From contig CAVTAL010000019.1 of NCBI GenBank assembly GCA_963732635.1, positions 62,001 through 126,000 on the forward strand: DNA of 64,000 nucleotides, read 5' to 3'. The notes under the pieces were generated by a model, which saw only the letters and a program-made list of their open reading frames with translations, was not told the origin of the DNA and did no database searches. A program made the translations under genes and the position numbers. The stretch is from JAKFWF01 sp963732635. GTDB taxonomy: Bacteria; Pseudomonadota; Alphaproteobacteria; Rhizobiales; Hyphomicrobiaceae. Positions 18,305 through 27,433 of this stretch are shown piece by piece. Within the stretch, counting starts at the first letter, position 1. Each line of letters starts with the position of its first letter.

Positions 18305-19495
18305 TCACTTCGCCGGCGCCGGTAGCCGATGCGGCAACTGATAGACCACCACCAGGATCGCCAGAGCTGCCAGCGCCAGAACGCGGAATAGGGCATCAAA
18401 GCCCGAGTTTTCGTAGATGAAGGCGATCAGCGGCAAGGCGGCGGCGAGCACCGTAAAACTCAGCACGTATCGCACGCCATAGATGCGGGCGCGCATGTCG
18501 CCCTGGGCCATGCGGCCGATCATGTAGTCGTTGATCGGGATCTGGCCGAACGCCGCCAGCATGAAGGCCATGGCGCAGGCGAGCGCCGCCCAATCGGACA
18601 TTGACGGCATCAACGCGAAAAAGACGAGTTGCAGGGCGGCGACCACCATGAACACGGTGCGGGGGCCGAACCGGTCGAGGGTATGGCCGACGACGAGTTG
18701 CCCGATCGAAGCGGTGGCGAATACCACGAACGCCAGTTGTCCAATCACGGTAGCCGAAAGGTTCAATCCGGCAAGCTTGTCGACGAACACCTTCGGCAGC
18801 GCGAACGTAGTTGACTGGAAGATTATGCTCGAGATCGCGGTGGTCAGGAACACCACGATCGAGATGCGCCACAGCACTGCCTTGGCATCGGGAGTGAGCG
18901 CGGCGACCGCACCCGAGGACTTCACGGCCGGCTTGGGGTTTGCGATGTCACGCCACGTCAGCGCCAGATAGGCAAAGCCGACCGCGATCGACACCAGGGC
19001 GGGGGCGACGAAGGCCGAGCGCCAGCCACCGTGGTCGATGAAGTATCCGGTGATTAATGCCGCACTGGCGACACCGAGATTGCCCCACACCCCGTTGACC
19101 GCAAGCCGCATGCCGGTGCCGCGCCATTTCTCGACGACGATGGCGAGGCCGACCGGATGGTAGATCGCGGCGAACATGCCAATCACGAAAAGGCCAATGC
19201 CGACCTGCAGCGGTGTCTGGGCAAGTGAGGTCGCCAGCGAGGCGAGGCCGATGCCGATGAAGAACACGACGATCATGCCATCTCGACTCCACTTGTCGGC
19301 GAGCCAGCCGGCCGGTAGCGCGAATACGCCGAAGGCGAAGAAGCCAGGCGTCGCGTATTTCAGCAGGTCGCCATAGCCGAAGCCCCATTCCCGCGACAAC
19401 GCCAGCGCCGCGACGGTGGCGAAGATGAGTGTGAACAGGTGATCGAGGAAGTGGCCGAGATTGAGCAACAGGAAGTGCAGTCTGTCGCGTGTCAT
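18305..19495 (-). CDS. MFS transporter
   Basis: A 396-residue protein with about twelve membrane helices. It has the loop 2-3 motif GWLADKWSRDGMIV (a variant of MFS motif A) and an equivalent in the second half, GHTLDRFGPRTVFMV. FVIGMFAAIYHPVGLAIVVEK resembles fosmidomycin-resistance/Fsr-type MFS proteins. The start at 19495 is chosen because it opens directly before helix 1. The substrate cannot be told. Confidence 0.88.
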   Translation of the reverse strand: MTRDRLHFLLLNLGHFLDHLFTLIFATVAALALSREWGFGYGDLLKYATPGFFAFGVFALPAGWLADKWSRDGMIVVFFIGIGLASLATSLAQTPLQVGIGLFVIGMFAAIYHPVGLAIVVEKWRGTGMRLAVNGVWGNLGVASAALITGYFIDHGGWRSAFVAPALVSIAVGFAYLALTWRDIANPKPAVKSSGAVAALTPDAKAVLWRISIVVFLTTAISSIIFQSTTFALPKVFVDKLAGLNLSATVIGQLAFVVFATASIGQLVVGHTLDRFGPRTVFMVVAALQLVFFALMPSMSDWAALACAMAFMLAAFGQIPINDYMIGRMAQGDMRARIYGVRYVLSFTVLAAALPLIAFIYENSGFDALFRVLALAALAILVVVYQLPHRLPAPAK

Positions 19496-19866
19496 GGACT
19501 GGATCCTGCCGATGCCGAGGTGGGGCGCGGCGTTGTCGACACGCCTTACGTCGAGCTTCGCCCAATGCCGTGGCGATGACAATCGAATAGCTGCTGGCGA
19601 ATAGCGGCAGGGAACAGGAGCGAGCCGACGGATCGCGAATGCAGAGCACTGCGCAACTGTCCGAACCCCGCATGACGATTTGGATATCCGCTAATCGGGA
19701 CCGTCACTTCGCACGCCGACGAAAATGAGTTTTCCACAGGCCACTGGCGCATGGACATCGCGCGAGAATTTTTGGTATGCAAAACCTTGCGGATAACGGG
19801 ATGTTATCGATGTCGTCCTAGACATTGGGTGAATTTCCAAGAGGCGTTGGCGGGCGCGGGGTTTCA
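19496..19866. other. Divergent intergenic region, no gene recognised
   Basis: About 370 bases lie between the MFS gene and the L,D-transpeptidase gene. The part 19730-19830 is more AT-rich and carries TTTTCCACA and TTGCGGATAAC, one mismatch each from DnaA-box consensus on either strand. Two weak matches are not enough to call an origin. It probably only holds two divergent promoters. Confidence 0.4.
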
Positions 19867-21420
19867 ATGAAATTTGTGGAATTGTTTCGGGCGATCCGGC
19901 TTGCCGCCGGGTCGCACAGGGTGATTGCGGCTGGCCTGGGCGCATTGGTTTTTTTCGCCGGATCGGCAAGTGTTTCGGCGTCGTCGAAGCCGCGTCCGAT
20001 GGCGCCACCAATTGCCGTCGCGGCGCCCGAGGGACCGTTGCTGGTCGTCGTCTCGATCGGGTCGCAGCGACTAGCTGTCTATGACAAGCACGGCCGTGTG
20101 CTGGAAAGCGCGATTTCGTCCGGTCAAGTTGGCTACGAGACGCCGCAAGGTGTGTTTTCGATCATCGAGCGGAACCGCGAGCATTTCTCGAACCTATACG
20201 ACGATGCGCCGATGCCCAACATGCAGCGGATCACATGGTCGGGTGTTGCCATGCATGCCGGCCGGCTGCCGGGTTACCCGGCGTCGCATGGTTGCATTCG
20301 ACTGCCCTTGAGCGTTTCCGAGCGCTTGTTCGAATTGACCCGGCTCGGCACCCGCGTCGTCGTTACCGAAGACGACGTCGCGCCGGTCGCATTCGAACAT
20401 TCCAAGCTGTTCAATACCCGGTCGGAGGACGCTACATTGAAGGTTGCCGATGCCGGCGGAACGATGCGATCAAATAGCGTCATCGCCGCGCCTATGCTGC
20501 TCGGCGGCGCCATCACCGGTCTCGAACCGACGCCGGGACTGCCGCCGGCGGTTGATCCGTTTGCCGGTCGTCCCGAGGGCATGAGCAGGGCTGCGTGGAC
20601 GGCGGAACTGCTTGCGAGGTCGCAGGTCGTCGATGCCAAGGCCAAGGCCGCCAAGGTGAAGGCGGCCGCAAGTGTCCGGGACGCCAGCGGCCTGATGACA
20701 GTGGTGTTGAAAGCTGAACGGTCGCGGTCGGTTCTGGCGGCGCGGGTTGATGCACTCGAAGCCAGGCTCGCCAATGCGACTTCGCGGCCGAAGCTGGCTG
20801 CGAAGATCGAGAAGGAACGGGACGCGACACTCGCCCGTCTCGGCGCGGTGATGGCCGATATCGATCGCCTGCGTGCGATGGAGGAAGCAAAGCGTGGCGA
20901 GGCGGATCGGTCGGCCTCGGAAGCGCAGCAGCTTGAGGAAATGCGGGGGGCGGCCGCATTACTCGCGCGGGAAGCCAGCCGTGGCTTGAAACCAGTGTCG
21001 GTGTTCGTCAGCCGCAAGACCGGCCGGCTCTATGTCCGCCAGGGCTTCCATCCGTTGTTCGATGTGCCGGTCGGGATCGAGCATGCGTCACAACCGATTG
21101 GCACGCATGTCTTTACGGCCATCGGCCAGAAGCAGGGTTCGGAGGCCATGCAATGGTCAGCGATCACCACCGTCGGCGCTACACCTGAGGTCACTGTGCA
21201 GCCGGCAGCACGACGCGCCCGCAAGGGCATGCCGACAATCGCGCCAGAACCGCGACCGCATCTGACAGCAACAGCCGCGCTCGATCGGATTGAGATCCCA
21301 GATGATGTGCGTCAGCGGATCGCCCAAATGCTGATGCCGGGATCATCGCTGATCGTGTCGGACGAGGGCGTCAGCGTCGAGACCGGTAAGGGTACCGACT
21401 TCGTCGTTCTGACGCAGTAA
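19867..21420 (+). CDS. L,D-transpeptidase (YkuD) with degenerate second domain
   Basis: A 517-residue periplasmic enzyme that forms 3-3 peptidoglycan or lipoprotein cross-links. After a signal-anchor helix, a YkuD domain runs from about residue 55 to 175 with catalytic motif MHAGRLP and SHGCIRLP (Cys near residue 143). An Ala/Arg/Glu coiled coil (about 250-360) follows. The last part (VSVFVSRKTGRLYVRQGF, FDVPVGIEHASQPIGTHVF) looks like the beginning of another YkuD fold but has no His/Cys motif. The ATG at 19867 is the last start before the hydrophobic segment. It is convergent with the next gene by 4 bases. Confidence 0.9.
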   Translation: MKFVELFRAIRLAAGSHRVIAAGLGALVFFAGSASVSASSKPRPMAPPIAVAAPEGPLLVVVSIGSQRLAVYDKHGRVLESAISSGQVGYETPQGVFSIIERNREHFSNLYDDAPMPNMQRITWSGVAMHAGRLPGYPASHGCIRLPLSVSERLFELTRLGTRVVVTEDDVAPVAFEHSKLFNTRSEDATLKVADAGGTMRSNSVIAAPMLLGGAITGLEPTPGLPPAVDPFAGRPEGMSRAAWTAELLARSQVVDAKAKAAKVKAAASVRDASGLMTVVLKAERSRSVLAARVDALEARLANATSRPKLAAKIEKERDATLARLGAVMADIDRLRAMEEAKRGEADRSASEAQQLEEMRGAAALLAREASRGLKPVSVFVSRKTGRLYVRQGFHPLFDVPVGIEHASQPIGTHVFTAIGQKQGSEAMQWSAITTVGATPEVTVQPAARRARKGMPTIAPEPRPHLTATAALDRIEIPDDVRQRIAQMLMPGSSLIVSDEGVSVETGKGTDFVVLTQ

Positions 21421-21424
21421 GCGA

Positions 21425-22555
21425 TCATTGGCGTGGCTCGCGCCACTTCGGGTTGGCCTTGAACACCAGCTGAGCACCAAAGATTACGATCGCCAATCGC
21501 ACCAAGTGGTGCAGTGCCGTGTAGGCGACATCGAGATTGAGGATGAAGGCTAGCAGGTTGAGCTCCGACTGGCCGCCGGGTGCGTAGGCCAGCAGCACCG
21601 TCGTGCTGTCGAACCCGGTCAGCCGCGATACCAGCAATGCGACGAGCCCGGTCATAATCACCAGCACAAGTGAGAAACCGGCGCCCAACATCATGGTCGA
21701 CGAGAACTCGCGGAAAGTCAGGCCACGGAACTGCGCGCCGAGCAGAATGCCGAGTGTGACCTGCGCGAAGATCAGCACTTCGAGGGGCAGCTTCGCGGTC
21801 GTCAGTCCCATGGCATGGGCGAGCCCACTCAGGATCATGGGCCCGACCAGCGGCGCGCCGGCGAGCCCGATGCGTTCGGCCAAGCGCCAGCCGACCCAGC
21901 CGAGCGCGACGAGCACCACTGCGTCGACCAGTAGAAACTGATGCAGATGAACCGCGCCCGGCACGAATATGCCGATCGTGCGGCCGCCGACCCAGGTCAG
22001 CCAGAACGGCAATAGGAAAACAATCAGCACGATACGGGTCGCCTGCACCAGCGTCACGGTGCGCGGGTTGGCGCCGGCGTCGGCGGCCATCGTCACCATG
22101 TCGGTGAGGCCGCCCGGCACCGCGCAGAAGAATGCCGTTGGCCGGTCGTACTTCGCCACACGCTCGAAATAGAGCATGCCGAGACCGATGATCATGATCA
22201 TGAACGGGAACAACAGCGCGAGGCTCACCGTCATGCTGCCGAAGCGCGCCAGCAGTTCGGGCGTGAACGCAGCGCCGACGGCGACGCCGAGCACCGCCCG
22301 CATCGAAATCGAAAGTTGGTTCGGCCGGTCAAACGGCAGGTTGGCGACCGACGCCGCGATGCAGGCGGTCAGGGAACCAAGGAACCAGGGTAACGGCAGA
22401 TGCACCAGGATGAACAATCCGGCGCCGGCGAAACCGATGACGAAACCCAACAGCAGGCGCGCGGCGCTTGCCCGGTTCAAGCCGGCCCGTGCGAGCCCCC
22501 GATCGATCCGGCCGAGCCAGTCGCCCGGCTCCCGTTGTTCGCCACTAACGCTCAT
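21425..22555 (-). CDS. AbrB-family membrane transporter
   Basis: A 376-residue protein with about ten helices in a two-fold repeat, as in the AbrB (ammonia monooxygenase regulator-like) family. Repeated GLTDM-type motifs are visible: VPGGLTDMVTMAADAGANPRT in the first half and YAPGGQSELNLLAFILNLD in the second. The C-terminal pattern HHLVRLAIVIFGAQLVF is typical. The transported substrate is unknown. The ATG at 22555 lies 9 bases after the stop of the preceding CNT transporter, which suggests an operon. Confidence 0.88.
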   Translation of the reverse strand: MSVSGEQREPGDWLGRIDRGLARAGLNRASAARLLLGFVIGFAGAGLFILVHLPLPWFLGSLTACIAASVANLPFDRPNQLSISMRAVLGVAVGAAFTPELLARFGSMTVSLALLFPFMIMIIGLGMLYFERVAKYDRPTAFFCAVPGGLTDMVTMAADAGANPRTVTLVQATRIVLIVFLLPFWLTWVGGRTIGIFVPGAVHLHQFLLVDAVVLVALGWVGWRLAERIGLAGAPLVGPMILSGLAHAMGLTTAKLPLEVLIFAQVTLGILLGAQFRGLTFREFSSTMMLGAGFSLVLVIMTGLVALLVSRLTGFDSTTVLLAYAPGGQSELNLLAFILNLDVAYTALHHLVRLAIVIFGAQLVFKANPKWREPRQ

Positions 22556-22563
22556 ATCCGCTA

Positions 22564-23832
22564 TCAAACTCCAGAAATCACGCCGACTATGGCGCCGGAC
22601 AAGCAGGTGGCAAGCGCCCCGAACAGCATGGACTTCGGCGCCAGTTCGATGATGACGTCGCGCCGACCGGGCGCCATCGCGGTCAGTCCGCCGATCATGA
22701 TCCCGAGCGAGGCGACGTTGGCAAAGCCGCACAAGGCGTAGGTCATGATCAATCGCGAGCGCGGCGACAGCACTTCGGGCGGCATCTTGGCCATGTCGAG
22801 ATAGGCGACGAATTCGTTGAGGACTACCTTCTCGGCGAGCAGCCCGCCGGCCGAGACTGCTTCGCTCCAGGGAATGCCGATCGCCCAGGCCAGCGGCGCC
22901 GCAACCAGCCCCAGCATTCCCTGCAGCGTCAGGTCAAGCCCGAGTGGCCGGCCGACGAGGCCCAAGAGGCCGTTGAAGAGTGTAACCAGCGCCACCATCA
23001 CCACCAGCAGGCCGATGACGTTGGCAAGTAGTCGAACGCCGTCGCCGGTACCCTGTACGATCGCATCCATGCTGGAGCGCGGCGCGTCGTCGAGCTTGAC
23101 GTCGGCGGTAGCGGGACCGCCCTCGAAGCCTTGTGGCACGACAAGGCGGGCGAGCATCAGCGCGCCAGGCACGTTCATGATCGAGGCGGCAAGCACGTGG
23201 CCGGCAGCCCCCGGCACGAACGGTTCCAGGATCGCGCCGTAAAGCGCCATCACCGTGCCGGCCACGGTCGCCATGCCGACCACCATGATCGCGAATATGC
23301 CGCCACGTCCCATGTCCTGCAGATAGGGCCGGATCAGCAGCGGTGCCTCGACCATGCCGACGAATACCTTGGCCGCCGCCGCCGTGCCAAGCGGACCGCC
23401 GATGCCGAAGGTGCCTTGCAGCACGCGTGCGAAGGCTTTGACGACGAACTGCAGCACGCCCCAGTGGTAAAGCAGGCGGGCGATCGCACTCAACACCATG
23501 ATCAAGGGGAGGGCCTGGAAGCCGAGCAGGAAAGCGTTGCCGGGGTTCTTGATCTCGAATGGTGTCGGGCCACCGGCGAGATAGCCGAATACCACCCGCA
23601 TGCCGGCTTCGGTCGCGGTTCGCAGGGCTAGGAAGGCTTGGCCAACAATGTCGAAGAACACCCGTGCCGGCGGCCACTTAAGCAGCAGAAGCGCGATGGC
23701 GCATTGTAGGGCCAAGGCCGCGGCCACCGCCGTGGCGGCACGACGAATTGGGAGTTCAGTGCGATTCTCGCATAGCGCCCAGGCGAGTAGCGGAATTGCA
23801 CCGATGCCGACCAATCCTTGCCATGCCAGCAT
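22564..23832 (-). CDS. NupC-type (CNT family) nucleoside transporter
   Basis: A 422-residue concentrative nucleoside transporter homologue with ten or more helices. Family marks are NPGNAFLLGFQALPLIMVLSA (NPx motif zone), GTAAAAKVFVGMVEAPLLIRPY, with the nucleoside-binding VGMVEAP, and SEAVSAGGLLAEKVVLNEFVAY, ending in YALCGFANVASLGIMIGG. These two motifs contain the residues that bind nucleoside and Na+ or H+ in CNTs. I chose the ATG at 23832; upstream codons lack hydrophobic or family character. It is probably co-transcribed with the AbrB-like gene. Confidence 0.93.
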   Translation of the reverse strand: MLAWQGLVGIGAIPLLAWALCENRTELPIRRAATAVAAALALQCAIALLLLKWPPARVFFDIVGQAFLALRTATEAGMRVVFGYLAGGPTPFEIKNPGNAFLLGFQALPLIMVLSAIARLLYHWGVLQFVVKAFARVLQGTFGIGGPLGTAAAAKVFVGMVEAPLLIRPYLQDMGRGGIFAIMVVGMATVAGTVMALYGAILEPFVPGAAGHVLAASIMNVPGALMLARLVVPQGFEGGPATADVKLDDAPRSSMDAIVQGTGDGVRLLANVIGLLVVMVALVTLFNGLLGLVGRPLGLDLTLQGMLGLVAAPLAWAIGIPWSEAVSAGGLLAEKVVLNEFVAYLDMAKMPPEVLSPRSRLIMTYALCGFANVASLGIMIGGLTAMAPGRRDVIIELAPKSMLFGALATCLSGAIVGVISGV

Positions 23833-24011
23833 TGTGCTTATCCCCGAGCCCACCCCGATCCCGCAGCGACCATAGGGCCAGTGTCGGCAAATCGCCATAT
23901 TCTTGGCCTGGTCGTGACAAGACCGCTTAGAGTTATTCACGCCGTGCCCGCTTGTGACATAATCATCCCGTAGTCGCACCGAATCCGAGATCGACCAATC
24001 AGCAGAGCCGC

Positions 24012-26351
24012 ATGACCGATCGCAACCCACCGCGCCAACCGCCGCCGCTGCCGAAGCGAGTGCCTCCACTCGAAAATTTTCGGCCAATGTCGGAGCGAGC
24101 CGACGCCCGGGCACCGGTCCACCGGCAGCAGACCGCGCCTCGGACGGCGTCGCCGGTGCAGCGCCGGCGGCCTGAGGCCCGGTATGAGCCGGAGGGGCGC
24201 TCGTTGTTCGTTCGCCTTTTGATGTGGATCACGATCGGTGTCATAGGCCTGATCGGCACTGCCGCAGTGGCGCTGATGGTTTGGTCGCCGACCGGGCTCG
24301 TCCGCGACCAACTCGTGATGCGAGTAAAAGCCAAAACCGGCCGCGATCTCACCATCGCCGGGCCGACCTCGCTGTCGTTCTATCCGAATCTCGCGATCTC
24401 GATGGCCGACGTATCGCTGTCGGCGCCGCCAGGTATGTCCGGCGACCCAACCCTCAAGATGCAGACGCTGGAAGCCAGCGTGCCGCTGCTGCCGCTGCTG
24501 CAGAAGCAGGTCAATGTTGAGCGGCTGATTCTGCGCCGGCCGGTGATCGACCTGCACGTTGATGCCAAGGGCCGGCGGAGCTGGGAATTCGCCGAGGGCG
24601 TGCCGCATGAGCGCGTGCGCTACGCCCAGGCCGGCGGAGCCCGGAATGCACCCGGCCAGATGCCCAAGGAACTGCAGGACTTCGTCAAGTCGGCCAACCC
24701 CGACAGCCGCGAGGCGACGATATCACGCGGACCTCTGTCGGCGCTGGAGGCCTTGTCGCTGGAAGACGTCCAGATCGAGGGCGGCACCATCCACTATACC
24801 GACGACCGCACTGGCTTTTCCGGCGAGGCGAGCAGTGTCGATGCCCGCATCCGGCTCGCCGGTCTTTCGAGTCCGCTCGACGCCAAGGGTAGCTTCGTTT
24901 GGCGGTCCGAAACGATTGCATTCGATACCCGGCTGACATCGCCGAAGCAGCTCAGCGAGGAGCGGCCTGCCCGATTGACGCTTAAGATCTCCGGCCGGCC
25001 GATGGAACTCGACTACGACGGCTCTATCCAGCTCGGACGGTCGCCCGAAGCCGAGGGGATGATTTCGGCGAAATCGCCATCGTTGAAAGCGCTGCTCGCG
25101 TTGGTTGGTGTTCGGCCGGCTCCTGGCGTGGCGTTGAACAGCGCGAGCCTCACCGGTCGGTTGAGAGCGAACGAGGCAGCGATTACCCTGACGGATGGCG
25201 CGGTGACATTCGATCAGTTGGCCGCCAAAGGCACCGTCACCGTCGAACAACGGCCGGGGCGGCCCTATGTGCGTGGCAACCTGCAAATCGCCGAGTTGGA
25301 CCTTAATCGGCTCGCCGTGCCGAGCGCCGGTGCGATCGGCCAGCCAATCGTTGCCCCAGCAGCGATCCGGCCAGCTTCGGTGCCGAAAGCCGCAGCACCC
25401 CAGCCAAAGCCGGCGCAATCGATCGAGGATCTGCTGCGCGACGAACCGCCGAAATCGGGCGCTCGCGTGCAGGGCTACACCAAGCGACACGGCTGGTCCG
25501 ACGAGGCGATCGACCTGTCGGGTTTGCGGCTGGCCGATGCCGATCTGAAGCTCGATGTCGGCCGTTTGATCTACCGCGATATCAAAGTCGGCCAGACACA
25601 GATCCGGCTTGCGCTTAAGGATCGGGCGCTCACCGCCAATTTCGACGACATACAACTCTATGATGGTCGCGGCCGTGGTTTGTTGACGGTCGATGGCGCG
25701 GCGGCGGTCCCAGCTATCGGTGCCAACTTCAGCCTCGACGGTACGTCGGCGATGGCGCTGTTGAAGGATGCCGCCGATTTTGACTGGATCGCCGGCAAGG
25801 CGAAGGTCAACATCGCGCTCGGCGGCATGGGCGGCAGCGAACGTCAGATCGTGGCATCACTGAACGGTCGAGCGGATGTGCAATTCCGCGACGGCGCGGT
25901 GGTCGGCTACAACGTGCAGCAGGTGCTGAGTGGGATCAGTCAGGGGCGGTTCGCCGGGCTTGAGCGCAATCCGGCGGCAAAGACCGACTTCAGCGAGATG
26001 GCGGCGTCATTCATGATCCAGAACGGCGTCGCTACCAACAAGGATCTGCGGTTGATCAGTCCGACGTTGCGAATCGTCGGCGCCGGCACCGCCAATCTGC
26101 CCGAGCGGACAATGGATTATCTGCTGCGGCCCAGACTTGTTGCCGCTGGCGACAGTGGTGGGCTCGAAGTGCCGGTCAAGCTCGCAGGCTCCTGGGATCG
26201 TCCGACGATCGCTCCCGACCTCGATGCCGTGCTCAAGAACCCGGAACAAGCGGTTGATACCATCAAGAAGCTCGGCCAACAGTTCAAGAATGCCAATCCG
26301 GAGACCGTCAACAAGGCCAAGGATCTGCTGAACAAGTTCCTGCGCCAATGA
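24012..26351 (+). CDS. AsmA-family protein
   Basis: A 779-residue inner-membrane-anchored envelope protein. A Pro/Arg-rich cytoplasmic start (about 65 residues) precedes one helix (WITIGVIGLIGTAAVALMVW), then a long periplasmic region. The start of that region, KTGRDLTIAGPTSLSFYPN and MADVSLSAPPGMSGDP, is the classical AsmA N-domain, and the AsmA C-domain is near the end (MDYLLRPRLV, GSWDRPTIAPDLDAV). The family forms bridge-like lipid-transport proteins between membranes. The linker near residues 440-495 is Pro/Ala-rich. It is divergent from the CNT gene. Confidence 0.92.
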   Translation: MTDRNPPRQPPPLPKRVPPLENFRPMSERADARAPVHRQQTAPRTASPVQRRRPEARYEPEGRSLFVRLLMWITIGVIGLIGTAAVALMVWSPTGLVRDQLVMRVKAKTGRDLTIAGPTSLSFYPNLAISMADVSLSAPPGMSGDPTLKMQTLEASVPLLPLLQKQVNVERLILRRPVIDLHVDAKGRRSWEFAEGVPHERVRYAQAGGARNAPGQMPKELQDFVKSANPDSREATISRGPLSALEALSLEDVQIEGGTIHYTDDRTGFSGEASSVDARIRLAGLSSPLDAKGSFVWRSETIAFDTRLTSPKQLSEERPARLTLKISGRPMELDYDGSIQLGRSPEAEGMISAKSPSLKALLALVGVRPAPGVALNSASLTGRLRANEAAITLTDGAVTFDQLAAKGTVTVEQRPGRPYVRGNLQIAELDLNRLAVPSAGAIGQPIVAPAAIRPASVPKAAAPQPKPAQSIEDLLRDEPPKSGARVQGYTKRHGWSDEAIDLSGLRLADADLKLDVGRLIYRDIKVGQTQIRLALKDRALTANFDDIQLYDGRGRGLLTVDGAAAVPAIGANFSLDGTSAMALLKDAADFDWIAGKAKVNIALGGMGGSERQIVASLNGRADVQFRDGAVVGYNVQQVLSGISQGRFAGLERNPAAKTDFSEMAASFMIQNGVATNKDLRLISPTLRIVGAGTANLPERTMDYLLRPRLVAAGDSGGLEVPVKLAGSWDRPTIAPDLDAVLKNPEQAVDTIKKLGQQFKNANPETVNKAKDLLNKFLRQ

Positions 26352-26458
26352 GGAAACGGGCGCTCGCATCGACCAGAGCCAAGCCAATACGTAGACTACT
26401 GAGCAACGCTCTAATCCCATCGCGTTAACTGAGCGTGAACACAGGGAGAAAAATAATT

Positions 26459-26479
26459 GGGCCCGAGGGTCCGTTTTTT
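26459..26479 (+). terminator. Short terminator-like hairpin in the speH leader
   Basis: A 5-bp stem (GGGCC 26459-26463 with GGTCC 26468-26472, one G-T pair) is followed by six T residues. It may end asmA transcription (108 bases after its stop) or act inside the 5' leader of speH. The stem is short, so the call is weak. Confidence 0.35.
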
Positions 26480-26616
26480 CTTGCGTGGGGGGGGCATTGG
26501 CCTCATATGCGTCCCCGTCCGTTCGTTCGACTGCCCTTAAGGTCAAGGCTTCTGCGGAAACCCCAAAGGTAAGGATCGGGCGGGTCACATCTATCTACTG
26601 GTTGGGGAGGGTTGCA

Positions 26617-27207
26617 ATGGCTTACGCCGACGCTCTCTTCCAATTGGGGATGGACTTGACTCGTTCAAGCACCGCCCAAAAGGAAGAACATGGTGAAACT
26701 GCGCACGTAGTCGCGCAAAAGTCTGCCGCCGTGCCGTCGCACGACGACAGAAGTGACTTCTTTATCGAGCGCGACGGCGTTCGGTTTGCCGGGAGCCATC
26801 TGATCATTGATCTGTTTGGTGCCCGGAGGCTTGATGATCTCAAGCATATCGAGCGTACGTTGAAGCGCTGCGTGGAAGTCGCAGGCGCAACGTTGTTGCA
26901 CACTCACCTTCATCACTTCACGCCCAATGGTGGCGTGGCTGGGGTGGCGGTACTATCCGAGAGCCATATCAGCATCCATAGCTGGCCCGACGCCAACTAC
27001 GCTGCACTCGACGTCTTCATGTGCGGAGATACCAAGCCGCATCTGGTCATCGACGTGTTACGCGAGGCGTTTCAAGCCCGTGATGTCGTGGTGAAGGAGC
27101 ATAAGCGCGGCGAGGAACTCGACCAGTCGAACTGGCGGGCAGCTTCGAAGCGTCGGCCAACAGTGAATCAGGTATCGAGCAAGACCCGGGTTCGCAAGGC
27201 CGCATGA
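26617..27207 (+). CDS. speH: S-adenosylmethionine decarboxylase proenzyme
   Basis: Makes decarboxylated AdoMet for spermidine synthesis; a pyruvoyl enzyme that cleaves itself. The processing site is in LSESHISIHSWPD, where the Ser after Glu becomes pyruvate. THLIIDL-like (here SHLIIDLFGARRLDDL), HTHLHHFTPNGGVAGVAVL and DVFMCGDTKPH are the expected family motifs. At 196 residues it is longer than the usual 115-150: it has an extra N-terminal stretch of about 45 residues and a basic C-terminal tail (SKTRVRKAA). The start at 26617 is fixed by the strong GGGGAGGG six bases upstream. No spermidine synthase gene is adjacent. Confidence 0.93.
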   Translation: MAYADALFQLGMDLTRSSTAQKEEHGETAHVVAQKSAAVPSHDDRSDFFIERDGVRFAGSHLIIDLFGARRLDDLKHIERTLKRCVEVAGATLLHTHLHHFTPNGGVAGVAVLSESHISIHSWPDANYAALDVFMCGDTKPHLVIDVLREAFQARDVVVKEHKRGEELDQSNWRAASKRRPTVNQVSSKTRVRKAA

Positions 27208-27252
27208 GGGCGATCCGGTGGCGTTTGCCGCCGGTGAATAGACGTACTGGAA

Positions 27253-27284
27253 AAGCGCGCATCTGCCTCGGCAGTTGCGCGCTT
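27253..27284 (+). terminator. Hairpin after speH
   Basis: The outer stem AAGCGCGCA / TGCGCGCTT (27253-27261 with 27276-27284) holds an inner CTGC / GCAG stem, 46 bases after the speH stop. The T tract is weak (CTTCTTCATTT). Confidence 0.65.
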
Positions 27285-27433
27285 CTTCATTTGGGGTGGC
27301 TTGTGTGGCTGGGTTGGCTTGCGCCGAATTGCCGGCCGGCGCTATCCGGATGGGGAAACGGATCGGTCGCCGGATCGCCGTGGTGTTCTGGTGGATCGCG
27401 GTTCCGGAAATTCGGCGCGGAGTGGCCCCCACG

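Noticed and set aside
19730..19830. DnaA-box-like words in an AT-richer gap, possible replication origin
   Set aside because: Only two one-mismatch words, no cluster, no dnaA, parAB or hemE neighbour. Probably chance.
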